From assembly GCF_016587435.1 (NCBI RefSeq), contig NZ_BNJJ01000004.1:248001-312000 (forward strand): a DNA stretch of 64,000 nt, given 5' to 3'. Positions 44,214 through 53,081 of this stretch are shown piece after piece. The translations under genes were made by a program, and so were the position numbers. The stretch is from Dictyobacter formicarum (GTDB taxonomy: Bacteria; Chloroflexota; Ktedonobacteria; Ktedonobacterales; Ktedonobacteraceae). The notes under the pieces are model-generated. The model was not told where the DNA came from and did no database searches. It saw only the letters and a program-made list of their open reading frames with translations. The first letter of the stretch is position 1, and the number at the start of each line of letters is the position of its first letter.

Positions 44214-45862
44214 AATACTTTCAACTTAAGCATGTTGTTTGAAGAGCAATGAGACAAAAGAGGGATGAATGAGCAAAAGAAGTTCGCTGTTCGTCACACT
44301 GAATACAAACCGATTTCTTCGTTGTGATGAAAGGAACTTCTTCATGCCTAGCTTACGCCACCTGAGCCCAAATGACAAGATCTGCCGCCTGATTGACATG
44401 AATGTGTTCGAGGCCTGTTTTCCCGCTTCGCTCGTCGATGAGATTCTCGCTGCGCGAGCTCCCCGGTGCAACAAGGCAGGCCAGCAGCAACAAGCCCGCA
44501 TCCGCAACTGTACCCCACACAGCATCATCCTGTTTCAATTGTGTTGCTCCTGGTGGCGTCGCCTCTCCCAGGAGCAGGTCTGGCAGCAGATCACCGATGG
44601 GTTGATCGACCTGCATCCGCAACAGTCACGGGAAACCATGTCTGCCCAGGCCTTGGGAGCGCAACGCGCCCGTATGGGTGCCGACCCCTTTCGTCAGTTG
44701 CTGGAGCGCGGTTGCCGCCCCCTGTGTGATCGAGCGCACACCCCAACTGCTTTTTTTCATGGCTGGCGCGTGATGGCCATCGATGGATCGGTGTTCAATG
44801 TGCCCGATACCCCAGCCAATGATCAGGCGTTTGGTCGATCAAGCAACCAGCACGGCAAAGGAGCCTATCCGCAGGTGCGAGCGGTGATGCTGATGGAATG
44901 TGCCAGCCATGCCATCATTGCCGCTGCCCTCGGGGGCTACCGCTGGGCCGAGGCCCAGGGGGTGCGAGAGGTGGTGCGCTGGCTGCAGCAGGGCATGCTG
45001 GTGCTGGGAGATTGCGGGATCTTCAGCGGGGTGCTGACCCAAGAGGCCCGCGAGCGGGGTGCCCATGTGCTGTGTGGTTTGTCGAGCCATATGCTGCGCC
45101 GGGGCTATACCCGACTGACTGATGGCAGCTACCTGGCGGTGTTGAAGCCGTGCCGCACCGCCACCTTTCGTGCCAAAGACAAGCAGACACTGCGCGTGAT
45201 TGAGTACACGATCACCGATGCCCGATTGGGAACGCCAGGACGGGTCTACCGACTGGTCACCACCTTGCTCGACGAAAAGCGCTATCCCGCCAGCGAGCTC
45301 ATCGAGCTCTATCAGCAACGCTGGGAGGTGGAACTGATGATCCGGGAGCTCAAATGTGTGCTGCATGAGCAGATCAAAGTCTTGCGATCGCAGACCCCGG
45401 AAGGAGTCAAACAAGAGATGTATGGGTTGATGCTGGCGCATTACGCGCTACGTTTTTGGATGGTACAAGCCGGGGAGCGGACAGGCCACGATCCTCGGGC
45501 CTTGAGTTGTGTGAACGCCTTTGAGCACCTGCGCCGCCGCATCGAGCGGGTCGCGACCCGGAGTCTGGAAGACCGAGAGCTCATTCTCACACGGATGGTG
45601 CAAGCGATTGGCGACCATGTCTTGCCTCCCCCGCGTTTGCGCAGCAATCGGCGGGAAATCAAGCAAGTTTACCACAAACACAAACCCAAAAAGCGAGGGA
45701 CGCCAGCGCCCCGGCCATTTGAGAAGACGGACACCTATCTCACGTTTGTGGTTCCTGTTGTTCGAGACTTGGCTGAACAACAGGAATCCGCACAACGATC
45801 CAAGGTGCCATCCAAACCACATCCCAAAAGTGCTTAAGTTGAAAGTATTGGGCGCAAGGCCC
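44201..45862. mobile_element. IS4-family insertion sequence with 19-bp ends and 13-bp target duplication
   Basis: The element is 44214-45849 (1636 bp). Inverted ends are AATACTTTCAACTTAAGCA, perfect over 19 bases. GGGCGCAAGGCCC at 44201-44213 is repeated at 45850-45862, a 13-bp duplication (11-12 if the outer C/G belong to the ends), in the range known for IS4. The duplicated sequence is the stem-loop of a CTTGC hairpin repeat. It carries one transposase gene with an open frame, so it may be active. Confidence 0.93.
44269..45837 (+). CDS. IS4-family DDE transposase
   Basis: 522 residues. The N-terminal IS4 domain is readable (HLSPNDKICRLIDMNVFEAC). The DDE triad is Asp172 in AIDGSVFNVPDT, Asp248 in LGDCGIFSG and Glu355 in the YREK signature (Tyr348, Arg351, Glu355, Lys362). 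All residues are present and the frame is uninterrupted. ATG 44269 follows GAGGG by a short gap; ATG 44344, with AAAGGA 9 bases upstream, is an equally good start just before the conserved domain. The basic C-terminus (KPKKRGTPAP) is typical of DNA-binding tails. Confidence 0.95.
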   Translation: MSKRSSLFVTLNTNRFLRCDERNFFMPSLRHLSPNDKICRLIDMNVFEACFPASLVDEILAARAPRCNKAGQQQQARIRNCTPHSIILFQLCCSWWRRLSQEQVWQQITDGLIDLHPQQSRETMSAQALGAQRARMGADPFRQLLERGCRPLCDRAHTPTAFFHGWRVMAIDGSVFNVPDTPANDQAFGRSSNQHGKGAYPQVRAVMLMECASHAIIAAALGGYRWAEAQGVREVVRWLQQGMLVLGDCGIFSGVLTQEARERGAHVLCGLSSHMLRRGYTRLTDGSYLAVLKPCRTATFRAKDKQTLRVIEYTITDARLGTPGRVYRLVTTLLDEKRYPASELIELYQQRWEVELMIRELKCVLHEQIKVLRSQTPEGVKQEMYGLMLAHYALRFWMVQAGERTGHDPRALSCVNAFEHLRRRIERVATRSLEDRELILTRMVQAIGDHVLPPPRLRSNRREIKQVYHKHKPKKRGTPAPRPFEKTDTYLTFVVPVVRDLAEQQESAQRSKVPSKPHPKSA

Positions 45863-45875
45863 GAACCTACGAGGG
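45850..45875 (-). repeat. CTTGC-loop hairpin right of the insertion element
   Basis: GGGCGCAAGGCCCG plus AACCTACGAGG: the right half of the target repeat, regenerated by the duplication, so a full stem-loop exists on both sides of the element. Confidence 0.85.
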
Positions 45876-45946
45876 GATTTTCCGTAATGGATTATTTGTA
45901 ATGTTAACATTATAAAATCTTATAATAAACATGATACCAATAGATT

Positions 45947-45961
45947 CGGACCTTGTGTCCG
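45947..45961 (+). repeat. CTTGC-type hairpin, variant loop
   Basis: Stem CGGAC/GTCCG around CTTGT, preceded by TAGATT. A further stem variant with both sides changed. Confidence 0.7.
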
Positions 45962-46017
45962 GTTTGTTCATTCGCGGGGCAGTACCGTCCCTGACTTTGA
46001 GGATAGATAATTTATTA

Positions 46018-46524
46018 ATGATGCAGGCGCAAGATGTGTTGAAGATTATACAAACGTTGACAGCGGTGGGCATACAGCTCTGGTTGGATGGTGGCTGGGG
46101 TATCGATGCATTGCTGGGCAAGCAGACACGCGAGCATAGCGATGTGGATCTGGTGATCAGGCTAGAGCAGGTAGAGCTGGCCAGAACAAGTTTGCAGGCC
46201 GTCGGCTATGCACTGGTAGAGGATGAGCTGCCGACGCGCTTTGTCATGCGTCATGCGACTGGTCTGAGCATTGATTTCCATCCCGTGTATTTTGATGCGC
46301 AGGGAGATGGTATTCAACAGTTGCAGGACGGGACGCCTTTTCATTATCCGGCCAGCGGTTTTACGGGGCATGGCATGATCGCAGGAGTGGTCGTTTCCTG
46401 TGTGACGGCAGAGGCGCAGCTATTGTGTCACCTGGGATACGAGCCGGGTGCTAAGGATCAACACGATATGCGCCTGCTGGCTGCGTCTTTCCAGCTATCG
46501 GTGCCAGAGCAATTTCAAGGGTAG
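46018..46524 (+). CDS. Nucleotidyltransferase resembling lincosamide (Lnu) or ANT(2'') adenylyltransferases
   Basis: 168 residues, close to the 161 of LnuA-type enzymes. The key motif is LWLDGGWGIDALLGKQTREH followed by SDVDLVI, where Gly25-Gly26, Asp42 and Asp44 form the nucleotide and metal site. The later segment ATGLSIDFHPVYF matches the family's VDLH.V strand. It could adenylylate a drug or a natural substrate. ATGATG at 46018 has GAGGAT at a longish distance (about 16 bases). The frame is open to 45931 through a hairpin repeat, which is unlikely to be coding. Confidence 0.82.
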   Translation: MMQAQDVLKIIQTLTAVGIQLWLDGGWGIDALLGKQTREHSDVDLVIRLEQVELARTSLQAVGYALVEDELPTRFVMRHATGLSIDFHPVYFDAQGDGIQQLQDGTPFHYPASGFTGHGMIAGVVVSCVTAEAQLLCHLGYEPGAKDQHDMRLLAASFQLSVPEQFQG

Positions 46525-46587
46525 ACCAGACATCATAAATTTATAGAGGCAGATCCATCTATCTTATGGGCCTGCCTCTCTCTTTTT

Positions 46588-47463
46588 TTACTGGACGATG
46601 CGCGGATAGAGCATGGCGCCAATCGTCACCAGTACGACGGTGACGACCAGTAGAATACCGAAATCCCTGCCGACATCGACCATATTAATAGCTGGATTGG
46701 CCAGCATCAGCGCACGCAATCCATCCACCACGTATGTGAGCGGATTGATGTGGGCGATAGCCTGCAGCCAGCCGGGCATAATGGCGATAGGATAGATGGC
46801 GTTACTGGCAAAGAACATAGGCATGGTCAGTACCTGCCCGATACCCATGACGCGATCGCGTGTCTTGAGTAGACAGGCGATAATCAGAGAAAAGGTAGAG
46901 AAGCAGCCTGCTCCCATGACTACAAATACCAGTACTCCCAGTAAGGCCAGCGGATTAAAATTCATTTTGACGCCAAGGATCAGGGCGAGCAGATAAATAA
47001 CTATGGCCTGCGGCAAGGCGCGAATGCCAGATGAGAGGGCTTTGCCCAGCACCAGAGAACCACGGGGCGTTGGACTGGCCAGAAACTTATGAATGACTCC
47101 CAGGTCTCGTTCCCAGATGATAGCGATGCCGGCAAAGATTGAGATGAAGAGCACGCTCTGAGCCAGGATACCGGGAGCCATAAACTCTAGATAGCTGACG
47201 TTTTTGCTGCCAGTGGGAATCGCGCGAATGCGGGTAAAGACCTCGCCAAAAACCAGTATCCAGAGCGCGGGTTGCACCGCACGCGTAATCAGATCAGTGA
47301 AGTCGTGACGGATCTTGCGTGCTTCCCATTCAGCAATCGTGAGAGTTTTGCCGAAGAAGTTGGCCAGCCAGGCCAATGGGGATTTTGCAGCCTGGTATGG
47401 CTGGGTCTGGGCATTAATTTTAGCCAAGTCTTCGTGCTGTACGTCGTGCTCGTGAAGCGTCAC
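46588..47463 (-). CDS. ABC-2 type exporter permease (DrrB-like)
   Basis: About 291 residues with six membrane helices. The family stretch HKFLASPTPRGSLVLGKALS and the final LTYVVDGLRALML are characteristic of DrrB-type permeases. The start is probably GTG 47463, which has AGGAGG 8 bases upstream and makes a 44-base overlap with the ATPase gene; an ATG at 47490 or 47517 lacks a ribosome binding site. Forms a drug- or lipid-exporting ABC transporter with the preceding ATPase. Confidence 0.9.
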   Translation of the reverse strand: MTLHEHDVQHEDLAKINAQTQPYQAAKSPLAWLANFFGKTLTIAEWEARKIRHDFTDLITRAVQPALWILVFGEVFTRIRAIPTGSKNVSYLEFMAPGILAQSVLFISIFAGIAIIWERDLGVIHKFLASPTPRGSLVLGKALSSGIRALPQAIVIYLLALILGVKMNFNPLALLGVLVFVVMGAGCFSTFSLIIACLLKTRDRVMGIGQVLTMPMFFASNAIYPIAIMPGWLQAIAHINPLTYVVDGLRALMLANPAINMVDVGRDFGILLVVTVVLVTIGAMLYPRIVQ

Positions 47464-48220
47464 GGTAGGTTCCTCCTGACTCAAGGGCATCGCCCGCGAA
47501 ATGGACAAACACATCATTCAAAGTTACATCGTCGCCGCCCACGGTCGCCTTGAGTTCCGCTGGTGTGCCAATAGCGGCGATCCGGCCACGATGCATGATG
47601 CCGATCCGTGTACATAGGCTATCGGCTTCCTCCATCGAATGGGTGGTCAAGAAAATCGTCATATTTGACTCGGCCCGCAGTTGCATTAGATGCTCCCAGA
47701 TCGCCTGGCGTGCGATCGGATCGAGTCCTACTGTCGGTTCATCCAGGAAGAGTACATGCGGCTGGTGTAGGAGCGCCTGGGCTACCTCCAGTCGGCGAAT
47801 CATTCCTCCAGAATACTGGCGTACCAGTTGTGATCCCGCATCGGTAAGCCCGACGAATGACAGCACTTCTTTTACTCGAGCATCGCGTATACTGCGTGGC
47901 AAATCATAGAGCTTCGCAAAAATCAGTAAGTTCTCATAGCCTGTCAAATTTCCGTCGGCCGACAAAGCCTGCGGCACATATCCCAGACTATGGCGTACTG
48001 CCGTCGTCTGATGGACGATATCGAAACCATCCACGCTGGCCTGTCCTGATGTAGGGCTGAGCAGTGTTGTGAGCATCTTAATGGTCGTACTTTTGCCGGC
48101 ACCATTTGGACCGAGGAGACCAAAGACCTCGCCTTTTTCCACCTCAAAGCTCACATCATTGACGGCTGCGTAGTCCCCAAATTTTTTTACGAGATGAGAT
48201 ACTTCAATGATGGGTGTCAT
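47420..48220 (-). CDS. ABC exporter ATPase (DrrA-like)
   Basis: 266 residues. Walker A GPNGAGKST, Q-loop LGYVPQ, signature YSGGMIRRLEVAQ, Walker B VLFLDEPTVGLD and switch His in TTHSMEEA. The C-terminal region LKATVGGDDVTLNDVFVHFA is typical of DrrA-type proteins. It powers the permease encoded next. Its start overlaps the end of the MarR gene by 17 bases, so the three are one operon. Substrate unknown, possibly a drug. Confidence 0.93.
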   Translation of the reverse strand: MTPIIEVSHLVKKFGDYAAVNDVSFEVEKGEVFGLLGPNGAGKSTTIKMLTTLLSPTSGQASVDGFDIVHQTTAVRHSLGYVPQALSADGNLTGYENLLIFAKLYDLPRSIRDARVKEVLSFVGLTDAGSQLVRQYSGGMIRRLEVAQALLHQPHVLFLDEPTVGLDPIARQAIWEHLMQLRAESNMTIFLTTHSMEEADSLCTRIGIMHRGRIAAIGTPAELKATVGGDDVTLNDVFVHFAGDALESGGTYRDASRARRTARRLG

Positions 48221-48647
48221 TTTTTTTCATTTCTCCAAATCCCTGTGCTTCCGCTACATCCAATAAGCGCTCGACCAGCCGCTGCAATTCCTGTTGCTCT
48301 GGCTCATCAAGTACCTGCAATAAGTGGGTTAGCGATTCGCGTCTTTGCTGGCGGACCGCATCAATCTGTGTACGTCCCAGGTCTGTTAAAGAGACCTGTA
48401 CCACCCGTTCATCATCGGCCTGTCGGGTACGCGTGATCAGAGCCGCCTTTTCCAGACGCTTGCAGGCCACAGTGGCTGAACCGGTTGTAATCCCCAGCGC
48501 CTGAGCCAGTTCCCCAATGTTTTGTGGACCAGAGCAGCGCAGATGGCGTAGCAACCAGTATTGCTGTGGTGTCATATCCGTGTGCCGCGATGGACGTAGC
48601 AGGCGCGTCAGTAACAGTAAGTCTTCCGTCAAACGTTCCATAGCCAT
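48204..48647 (-). CDS. MarR family regulator of the DrrAB-type exporter
   Basis: 147 residues. A MarR winged helix: QYWLLRHLRCSGPQNIGELA, then QALGITTGSATVACKRLEKA and the wing RQADDERVVQVSLTDLGR. First gene of the operon with the exporter ATPase and permease, so it probably represses the operon and releases it on binding a substrate drug. ATG 48647 has AAAGGAT about 7 bases upstream. Confidence 0.93.
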   Translation of the reverse strand: MAMERLTEDLLLLTRLLRPSRHTDMTPQQYWLLRHLRCSGPQNIGELAQALGITTGSATVACKRLEKAALITRTRQADDERVVQVSLTDLGRTQIDAVRQQRRESLTHLLQVLDEPEQQELQRLVERLLDVAEAQGFGEMKKNDTHH

Positions 48648-48718
48648 ACATGATCCTTTGATGGTAGATTGTTTTGATGTTCAAAATAATTATACATAGA
48701 AATATTTTGATTATCAAT

Positions 48719-48866
48719 AGGTTCGGAGCTTGCCTCCGATTACTCCTCGCCACACCATAACGTCCCTTTGAATACGATACCGTATAGAAGGGAAGGTATA
48801 TTCGGGTACCGGGTCGCCGCTCCTTCGGAGGGCGACAATCGGAGGCAAGCTCCGAACCTATGAGGG
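48719..48866. repeat. Inverted pair of CTTGC-loop hairpins (REPIN-like)
   Basis: A forward copy (48724-48738: CGGAG/CTCCG around CTTGC, preceded by TAGGTT) faces an inverted copy (48840-48854) with the same stem type, followed by AACCTATGAGG. Both copies share the changed stem, as if paired copies evolve together. About 100 bases lie between them. Confidence 0.85.
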
Positions 48867-48907
48867 GGTGGAACGGCGCAGCGCACGCCGCTCCATGTGT
48901 TTCGGTT

Positions 48908-50230
48908 TTATTTGATTTGGAAGGTGCCTCTAACTTGCTGGGTGGTATTGAGTAGATCGTTTGGTAAGAAAATGAAGGTGAAATCAGTCGAGTCGGTAGG
49001 CATAATAAACACGCACGCTCCCTGAGCATTGGTTTGGCCAGGAGCGATGCTGGAGCTTAATGTGTTCGAGTCAGGTTTGTTGACGGTGTTGCCGGATTGG
49101 AGCCGCATCACATCTGATGGAAAAGGGTAGACGGTCTTCTGTGAGTTGTTATCGATCTTGAGGTTGACCACCACAAAGACACTGCCCTTATCGGCCTGCT
49201 TGCTATTGTAGCTGGTTTGTTTGGTGGCTTTGGTGATGGTCCAGTTGGCGCCTGCATATTGTAGCAGCTTGTTTGGCGTAGCGCTCACCGGTTGATATTT
49301 AGCAACGTCGGCACCATTCTTGAGAGGGATATCCATCTGTGATTCGGTGGCGGTACCAATACGCAGGGTGACCTGATCAGGTTTGATGGTGGTGGGGACC
49401 GGAAAATCAATCCAGTTATTGCGTTTGACGGAAGCGTCGGGCGCTGAATAGTATTGCTCTTTGTTAGGATGAACGCTTGTACCATCGGGCAGTAATAAGA
49501 GCATCGACTCAGTATACGAGTAAAAAGCCGATTGTGTGGATGTGTTTTCCTCGCTGAGCGATATCCGCAGGACACCTGAATTGGCGCTATCGTCATCTGT
49601 AAAGCTAGCCGCTTGTTGAACATTTTGTATGCTGAACTTCACGCTAGCATAGGTTACTGGTTGAATATTTAAGGTAGTAACCACTGGTGTTGGGATACTT
49701 TTCGTATCACTGGTATTGCTACCACTACTATTCGTGCTGATGGAGGTATGCTGGGTGGTCGTTTGCTGTACCGCGCCGGCGATCTGGTGATAGACAAAGT
49801 AGCTGGCGCCTCCACATAGAGCCAGGACCAGTAAGATGACTGCCAGGAAGCCGCACCCTACCTGTTTGAAGACGCTGCGCGATGAATCCTTCATTGGTAT
49901 TGCATAGGCAGGAACTTGCCCCTGAACCATAGGAGGCGTGTCTGGTTGATAGCCAGACTGTGGTTGATACACAGGAGTATCCGAGCGATAATTCTGAGCT
50001 TGATAGCCTGATCGCTGTCCACTTCCAAATGCAGCCGGAGGTGGTGGAGGCGTTTGTTGACGAGCCTTGCCTCCTTGATCTGGTAAGACGGTCTCCTCTG
50101 CATCGACTGAGCGCTCAGTACGTTGGTTAATATTGCCCTCAGTTGTTTGCCCGCAATTCGAGCAAAAACGTTGCCCTGGCTGCACAGGAGTTCCGCAATA
50201 TCGGCATAAAGGTGTTTGTGGTTCCTGCAT
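48908..50230 (-). CDS. Zinc-ribbon membrane protein with C-terminal DUF4352-like domains
   Basis: 440 residues. N-terminal zinc ribbon (CRYCGTPVQPGQRFCSNCG, four Cys), then a Pro/Gln/Tyr-rich linker, one membrane helix (about 129-152, VGCGFLAVILLVLALCGGAS), and an extracellular part with two beta-sandwich stretches. The second (VFVVVNLKIDNNSQKTVYPF) resembles DUF4352 (TelA-like) proteins. AAAGGAGAGG lies before ATG. The ribbon and linker suggest a cytosolic interaction module tied to an outer binding domain. No specific function is known. Confidence 0.85.
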   Translation of the reverse strand: MQEPQTPLCRYCGTPVQPGQRFCSNCGQTTEGNINQRTERSVDAEETVLPDQGGKARQQTPPPPPAAFGSGQRSGYQAQNYRSDTPVYQPQSGYQPDTPPMVQGQVPAYAIPMKDSSRSVFKQVGCGFLAVILLVLALCGGASYFVYHQIAGAVQQTTTQHTSISTNSSGSNTSDTKSIPTPVVTTLNIQPVTYASVKFSIQNVQQAASFTDDDSANSGVLRISLSEENTSTQSAFYSYTESMLLLLPDGTSVHPNKEQYYSAPDASVKRNNWIDFPVPTTIKPDQVTLRIGTATESQMDIPLKNGADVAKYQPVSATPNKLLQYAGANWTITKATKQTSYNSKQADKGSVFVVVNLKIDNNSQKTVYPFPSDVMRLQSGNTVNKPDSNTLSSSIAPGQTNAQGACVFIMPTDSTDFTFIFLPNDLLNTTQQVRGTFQIK

Positions 50231-50528
50231 GTTCCTCTCCTTTGAATTGGAGCTGAAAAAGTGAGTCTGTCTCGTTGAATAACTGAATGCTTGTCAGCTT
50301 TGCGCTATCTAATGAACGACAAACAAGATTAATTCTTTGGCATCAAAATTAGCGTCTCATGGTTGTCGCTTTGTGTGTCAAAATGCACCATACCCTGGTG
50401 GGGATGACAACAAAAGCGAATGCAGGGCGGTTGTCTGCAGGCTATCTGGTGTCCTTCGTGGTTGGATCGAACCTATCGGGGTATGCTCGTAATCTGCCCT
50501 GATACAGAAGCTTCGGCATGAGGTGGAC
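50231..50528. other. Spacer upstream of the zinc-ribbon gene, no gene seen
   Basis: Should hold the promoter of the leftward zinc-ribbon gene. A stretch such as TGGTGGGGATGACAACAAAAGC has no coding support. No strong dyad or repeat was identified. Confidence 0.4.
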
Positions 50529-50582
50529 AAAAAAGGTCCCTGAAGCAATGGTTTATCTACTTTTGCTTCAGGGACCTTTTTT
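50529..50582 (-). terminator. Strong intrinsic terminator (bidirectional)
   Basis: Arms of 20 bases, 50529-50548 and 50563-50582, with AAAAAA at one side and TTTTTT at the other; the core is GGTCCCTGAAGCAA. It follows the serine-esterase gene on the minus strand by 12 bases and can act in both directions. Confidence 0.9.
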
Positions 50583-50594
50583 TCATCCGTTCGA

Positions 50595-51260
50595 TTATGC
50601 CGTGATAAGTGCTTTCATCATGGCATTAACCTGTTCGATCTCATCATCATTGACGGTGTGTCCCATCTGGGGATAGATGCGCTTGGTGACTGTTGCTTCC
50701 ATGCGCTGGAGCACATCAGCTGACAGATCGACGCGCTCTTTGGGTATGTGAGGGTCGCGGTCGCTACAGCCGAGGAAGGCTGGCGTGCCTGCGAGCGATC
50801 CGGGATAGTCGCGCGCAATCGTATTGGGCCCAATTAGTCCACCGCTGAGAGCGGCGATGCCACCATAATGGCAAGCGTTACGCGCCGCGAACTCAAGCGA
50901 GAGGCAGGCGCCCTGTGAAAAGCCTAGCAGAATAGTGCGCTCAGGCGCAATGCCAGCCTCCGTCAGGCTATCCAATAGCTGACCAATTACTGATAGGGCC
51001 GATGAAAGATCCGGCTCGTTACTACTGAGCGGGGCCAGGAAACTGGTGGGATACCAGGTGTTTCCGGCCGCCTGCGGGGCGATATAGACAAAACCTGGCT
51101 GGTGCAATTCAGCGGATAAACCAAGGATATCGCGAGCCGAGGCACCGCGCCCGTGCATCATAATCATCGCCGCCTGAGCTTGCTCTAATTGCTCACCTGC
51201 CATCAACACAGGTTGACCACGATGTATGCCGGTAATTTTGTTAATGGGTGGGTTATTCAA
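50595..51260 (-). CDS. Phospholipase/carboxylesterase family serine hydrolase
   Basis: About 221 residues. The alpha/beta hydrolase pattern is complete: MHGRGA (oxyanion loop), GFSQGACLS with Ser115, Asp169 in GCSDRDPHIP, and His201 in QMGHTVND. The start is taken as TTG 51260, with AGAGGGAGA 9 bases upstream; the frame is open to 51380 but that part runs through hairpin repeats. ATG 51203 (MAGEQLEQ) is an alternative. The family hydrolyses short acyl or lysophospholipid esters. Confidence 0.88.
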   Translation of the reverse strand: MNNPPINKITGIHRGQPVLMAGEQLEQAQAAMIMMHGRGASARDILGLSAELHQPGFVYIAPQAAGNTWYPTSFLAPLSSNEPDLSSALSVIGQLLDSLTEAGIAPERTILLGFSQGACLSLEFAARNACHYGGIAALSGGLIGPNTIARDYPGSLAGTPAFLGCSDRDPHIPKERVDLSADVLQRMEATVTKRIYPQMGHTVNDDEIEQVNAMMKALITA

Positions 51261-51298
51261 TATATGTATTCTCCCTCTACGCCCGAAAAGGTTCCCGT

Positions 51299-51361
51299 AG
51301 GTTCGGGGCTTGCTCCCGATTTCTCCCTCCACGCTCGAAAAGGTCCCCGTAGGTTCGGACC
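51299..51361 (+). repeat. CTTGC-loop hairpin repeats, one full copy and one partial
   Basis: Hairpin 51304-51318 (CGGGG/TCCCG with one G-T pair, loop CTTGC) preceded by TAGGTT and followed by ATTTCTCCCTCCACGCTCGA; then a second TAGGTTCGGAC at about 51350 without a full hairpin. Upstream of the esterase gene. Confidence 0.8.
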
Positions 51362-51622
51362 CACGCGTGAAAAGGTTCAAGAGACGATGTGATGTTTCCG
51401 CTCATCAACCAGCAGAACAACAAAATTTTCAAACTCTCTCTGAACAAAGATACCACAACAAAAGCTTCTTTTTCAGCCAGAAATTTATAGGAGCAAGCAG
51501 GATAGCATCAGCTTACCATCATAGAATTAATATAATTATATAGGCTGACTTAAATGCGGTGGGAGAATGCGTGATAAACCCAGGCAGATCGAGTTATCTG
51601 CTGTTTACCGTGCGCTGGCGTA

Positions 51623-52447
51623 TCAGCGTTTGAATAAAATCGCGACCGAGATAAACTTTCTGGCGATATGATTGCCAATACGTTCCGCGAGTGTGACTTG
51701 TGGCGAACCGTGCGCATTTTTCTGTAATTGTTTAAGATGCATCTGCTGGTAAAAGCTAAGATTCTCCTGGGCTATACATTGTTCTGGATTGACACGATGC
51801 CATTTTTCGCTATTGATACTGGAGCCTGGTTGATACTTCCAGATATTTTTGCCATGTCTGATGTAAGTCTGGTGTCCAGCGCAGGGAAGCGTGCACACGC
51901 GGGCACCTAGATTGATTAGTCGGCGCACAAAGCCTGAGCCATCATCGCCTTTGGGACTATCGCGAAAACGGGCCAGGTTGGACCAGAGTTGTTTGCGATA
52001 GATCATGGTGCCATAGTGCATGCTCTCAACGCCAGGCGTTATCTTTGTTGCGTCTGCGCATTGCCATCCCTGCATTTTTTGTAGATCCAGCACGGTCTGT
52101 AAATGTAGCCCCGTGATGTCTGTGGAGCCGGAAAGCAGAGGGGCCACCTGGTAAGAGAGGCGCGCAGAAGAATACCAATCGTCATCGTCCCAATGGCAGA
52201 TCAGCTCCCCGCGGGCATTTTCACAGGCAAAATTACGTTTGGCACCCACACTATGGATATACTGTGGAGCAAAATAACGCACATGAGGATATTGTGCCGC
52301 CAGATCGACCACCAGATCTTCGCCATCATCAACAATAATCAGCTCTTTATTGGGATAATCCTGTTTATCGAAATAGTGTAGCGCCTGCGCAACGAAGGCG
52401 CGTCGGTTTTTGGTCGGCATAATACATGACACAAGTGGTTGTTCCAT
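51623..52447 (-). CDS. Family 2 glycosyltransferase
   Basis: 274 residues. GT-A fold features: VSCIMPTKNRRAFVAQAL, nucleotide-binding ELIIVDDGEDLV, and the metal motif CHWDDDDWYSSARL. Then SFVRRLINLG-like helical sequence and a basic C-terminus. Transfers a sugar from a nucleotide-sugar to an unknown acceptor, perhaps a surface glycan. The start is uncertain between ATG 52447 and ATG 52459; a GAAGAGG lies 11 bases before the first. It stands alone. Confidence 0.88.
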   Translation of the reverse strand: MEQPLVSCIMPTKNRRAFVAQALHYFDKQDYPNKELIIVDDGEDLVVDLAAQYPHVRYFAPQYIHSVGAKRNFACENARGELICHWDDDDWYSSARLSYQVAPLLSGSTDITGLHLQTVLDLQKMQGWQCADATKITPGVESMHYGTMIYRKQLWSNLARFRDSPKGDDGSGFVRRLINLGARVCTLPCAGHQTYIRHGKNIWKYQPGSSINSEKWHRVNPEQCIAQENLSFYQQMHLKQLQKNAHGSPQVTLAERIGNHIARKFISVAILFKR

Positions 52448-53081
52448 CCCCTCCACCATCCTCTTCTCGCTGTGTTTGAAATAATCCAGTCACAGAACGC
52501 AGCAATTCTATAATATACTATTGCACGCAATTTTGCCTTGAATTGGGAAATAATGAACTATAGGCGCTCTTCACTTTATCTCTATATGATACATCATTAT
52601 AATTCTCAAGTTATCTATTGTCAACATTGCCAGCCGACCGGCCCAGGTTCTCCGATTCTGTTGACATTACTTGAGAAAATGTGACTTAATAATAAGGGAA
52701 GATTATTGCACTAATATTTTTCTCCTCAGGATTTGCACCGATTTTTTTGGTCCTACCTGTATAACTCGATCGTATCCTGGGAAGCTACGACATTTCTGGT
52801 AACACATAAGAGCGCGGAAGTTGTTGTAGTGGTTATCCACATCAAAATTATTCCAACGGACTACAATAAAAGAGCATGTCGACGCCACTCAATCGCAATT
52901 AACTCTATCTTTACGGCGCAGTCGTTGTGTTAGAGTCAGCGATCAGTCATCCTCCCAGGTGGCTGCACTCATATAGTCAAGTGGTATACCTGTTGATGAT
53001 GCCATTCTCTTATGTTCAGCTCGGAATGGTTCACCAGGCAGAAGCAGAATGGTATATCTGCCGTAGAGGAGCTTAAACATC
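52448..53081. other. Long intergenic region, no gene recognised
   Basis: About 630 AT-rich bases between divergent genes. TTGACA at 52661 with TAATAA about 20 bases on is a weak promoter candidate. Small open frames (for example 52733-52933) have no ribosome binding site or recognisable protein. I see no repeat of the two main families here. Confidence 0.4.
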
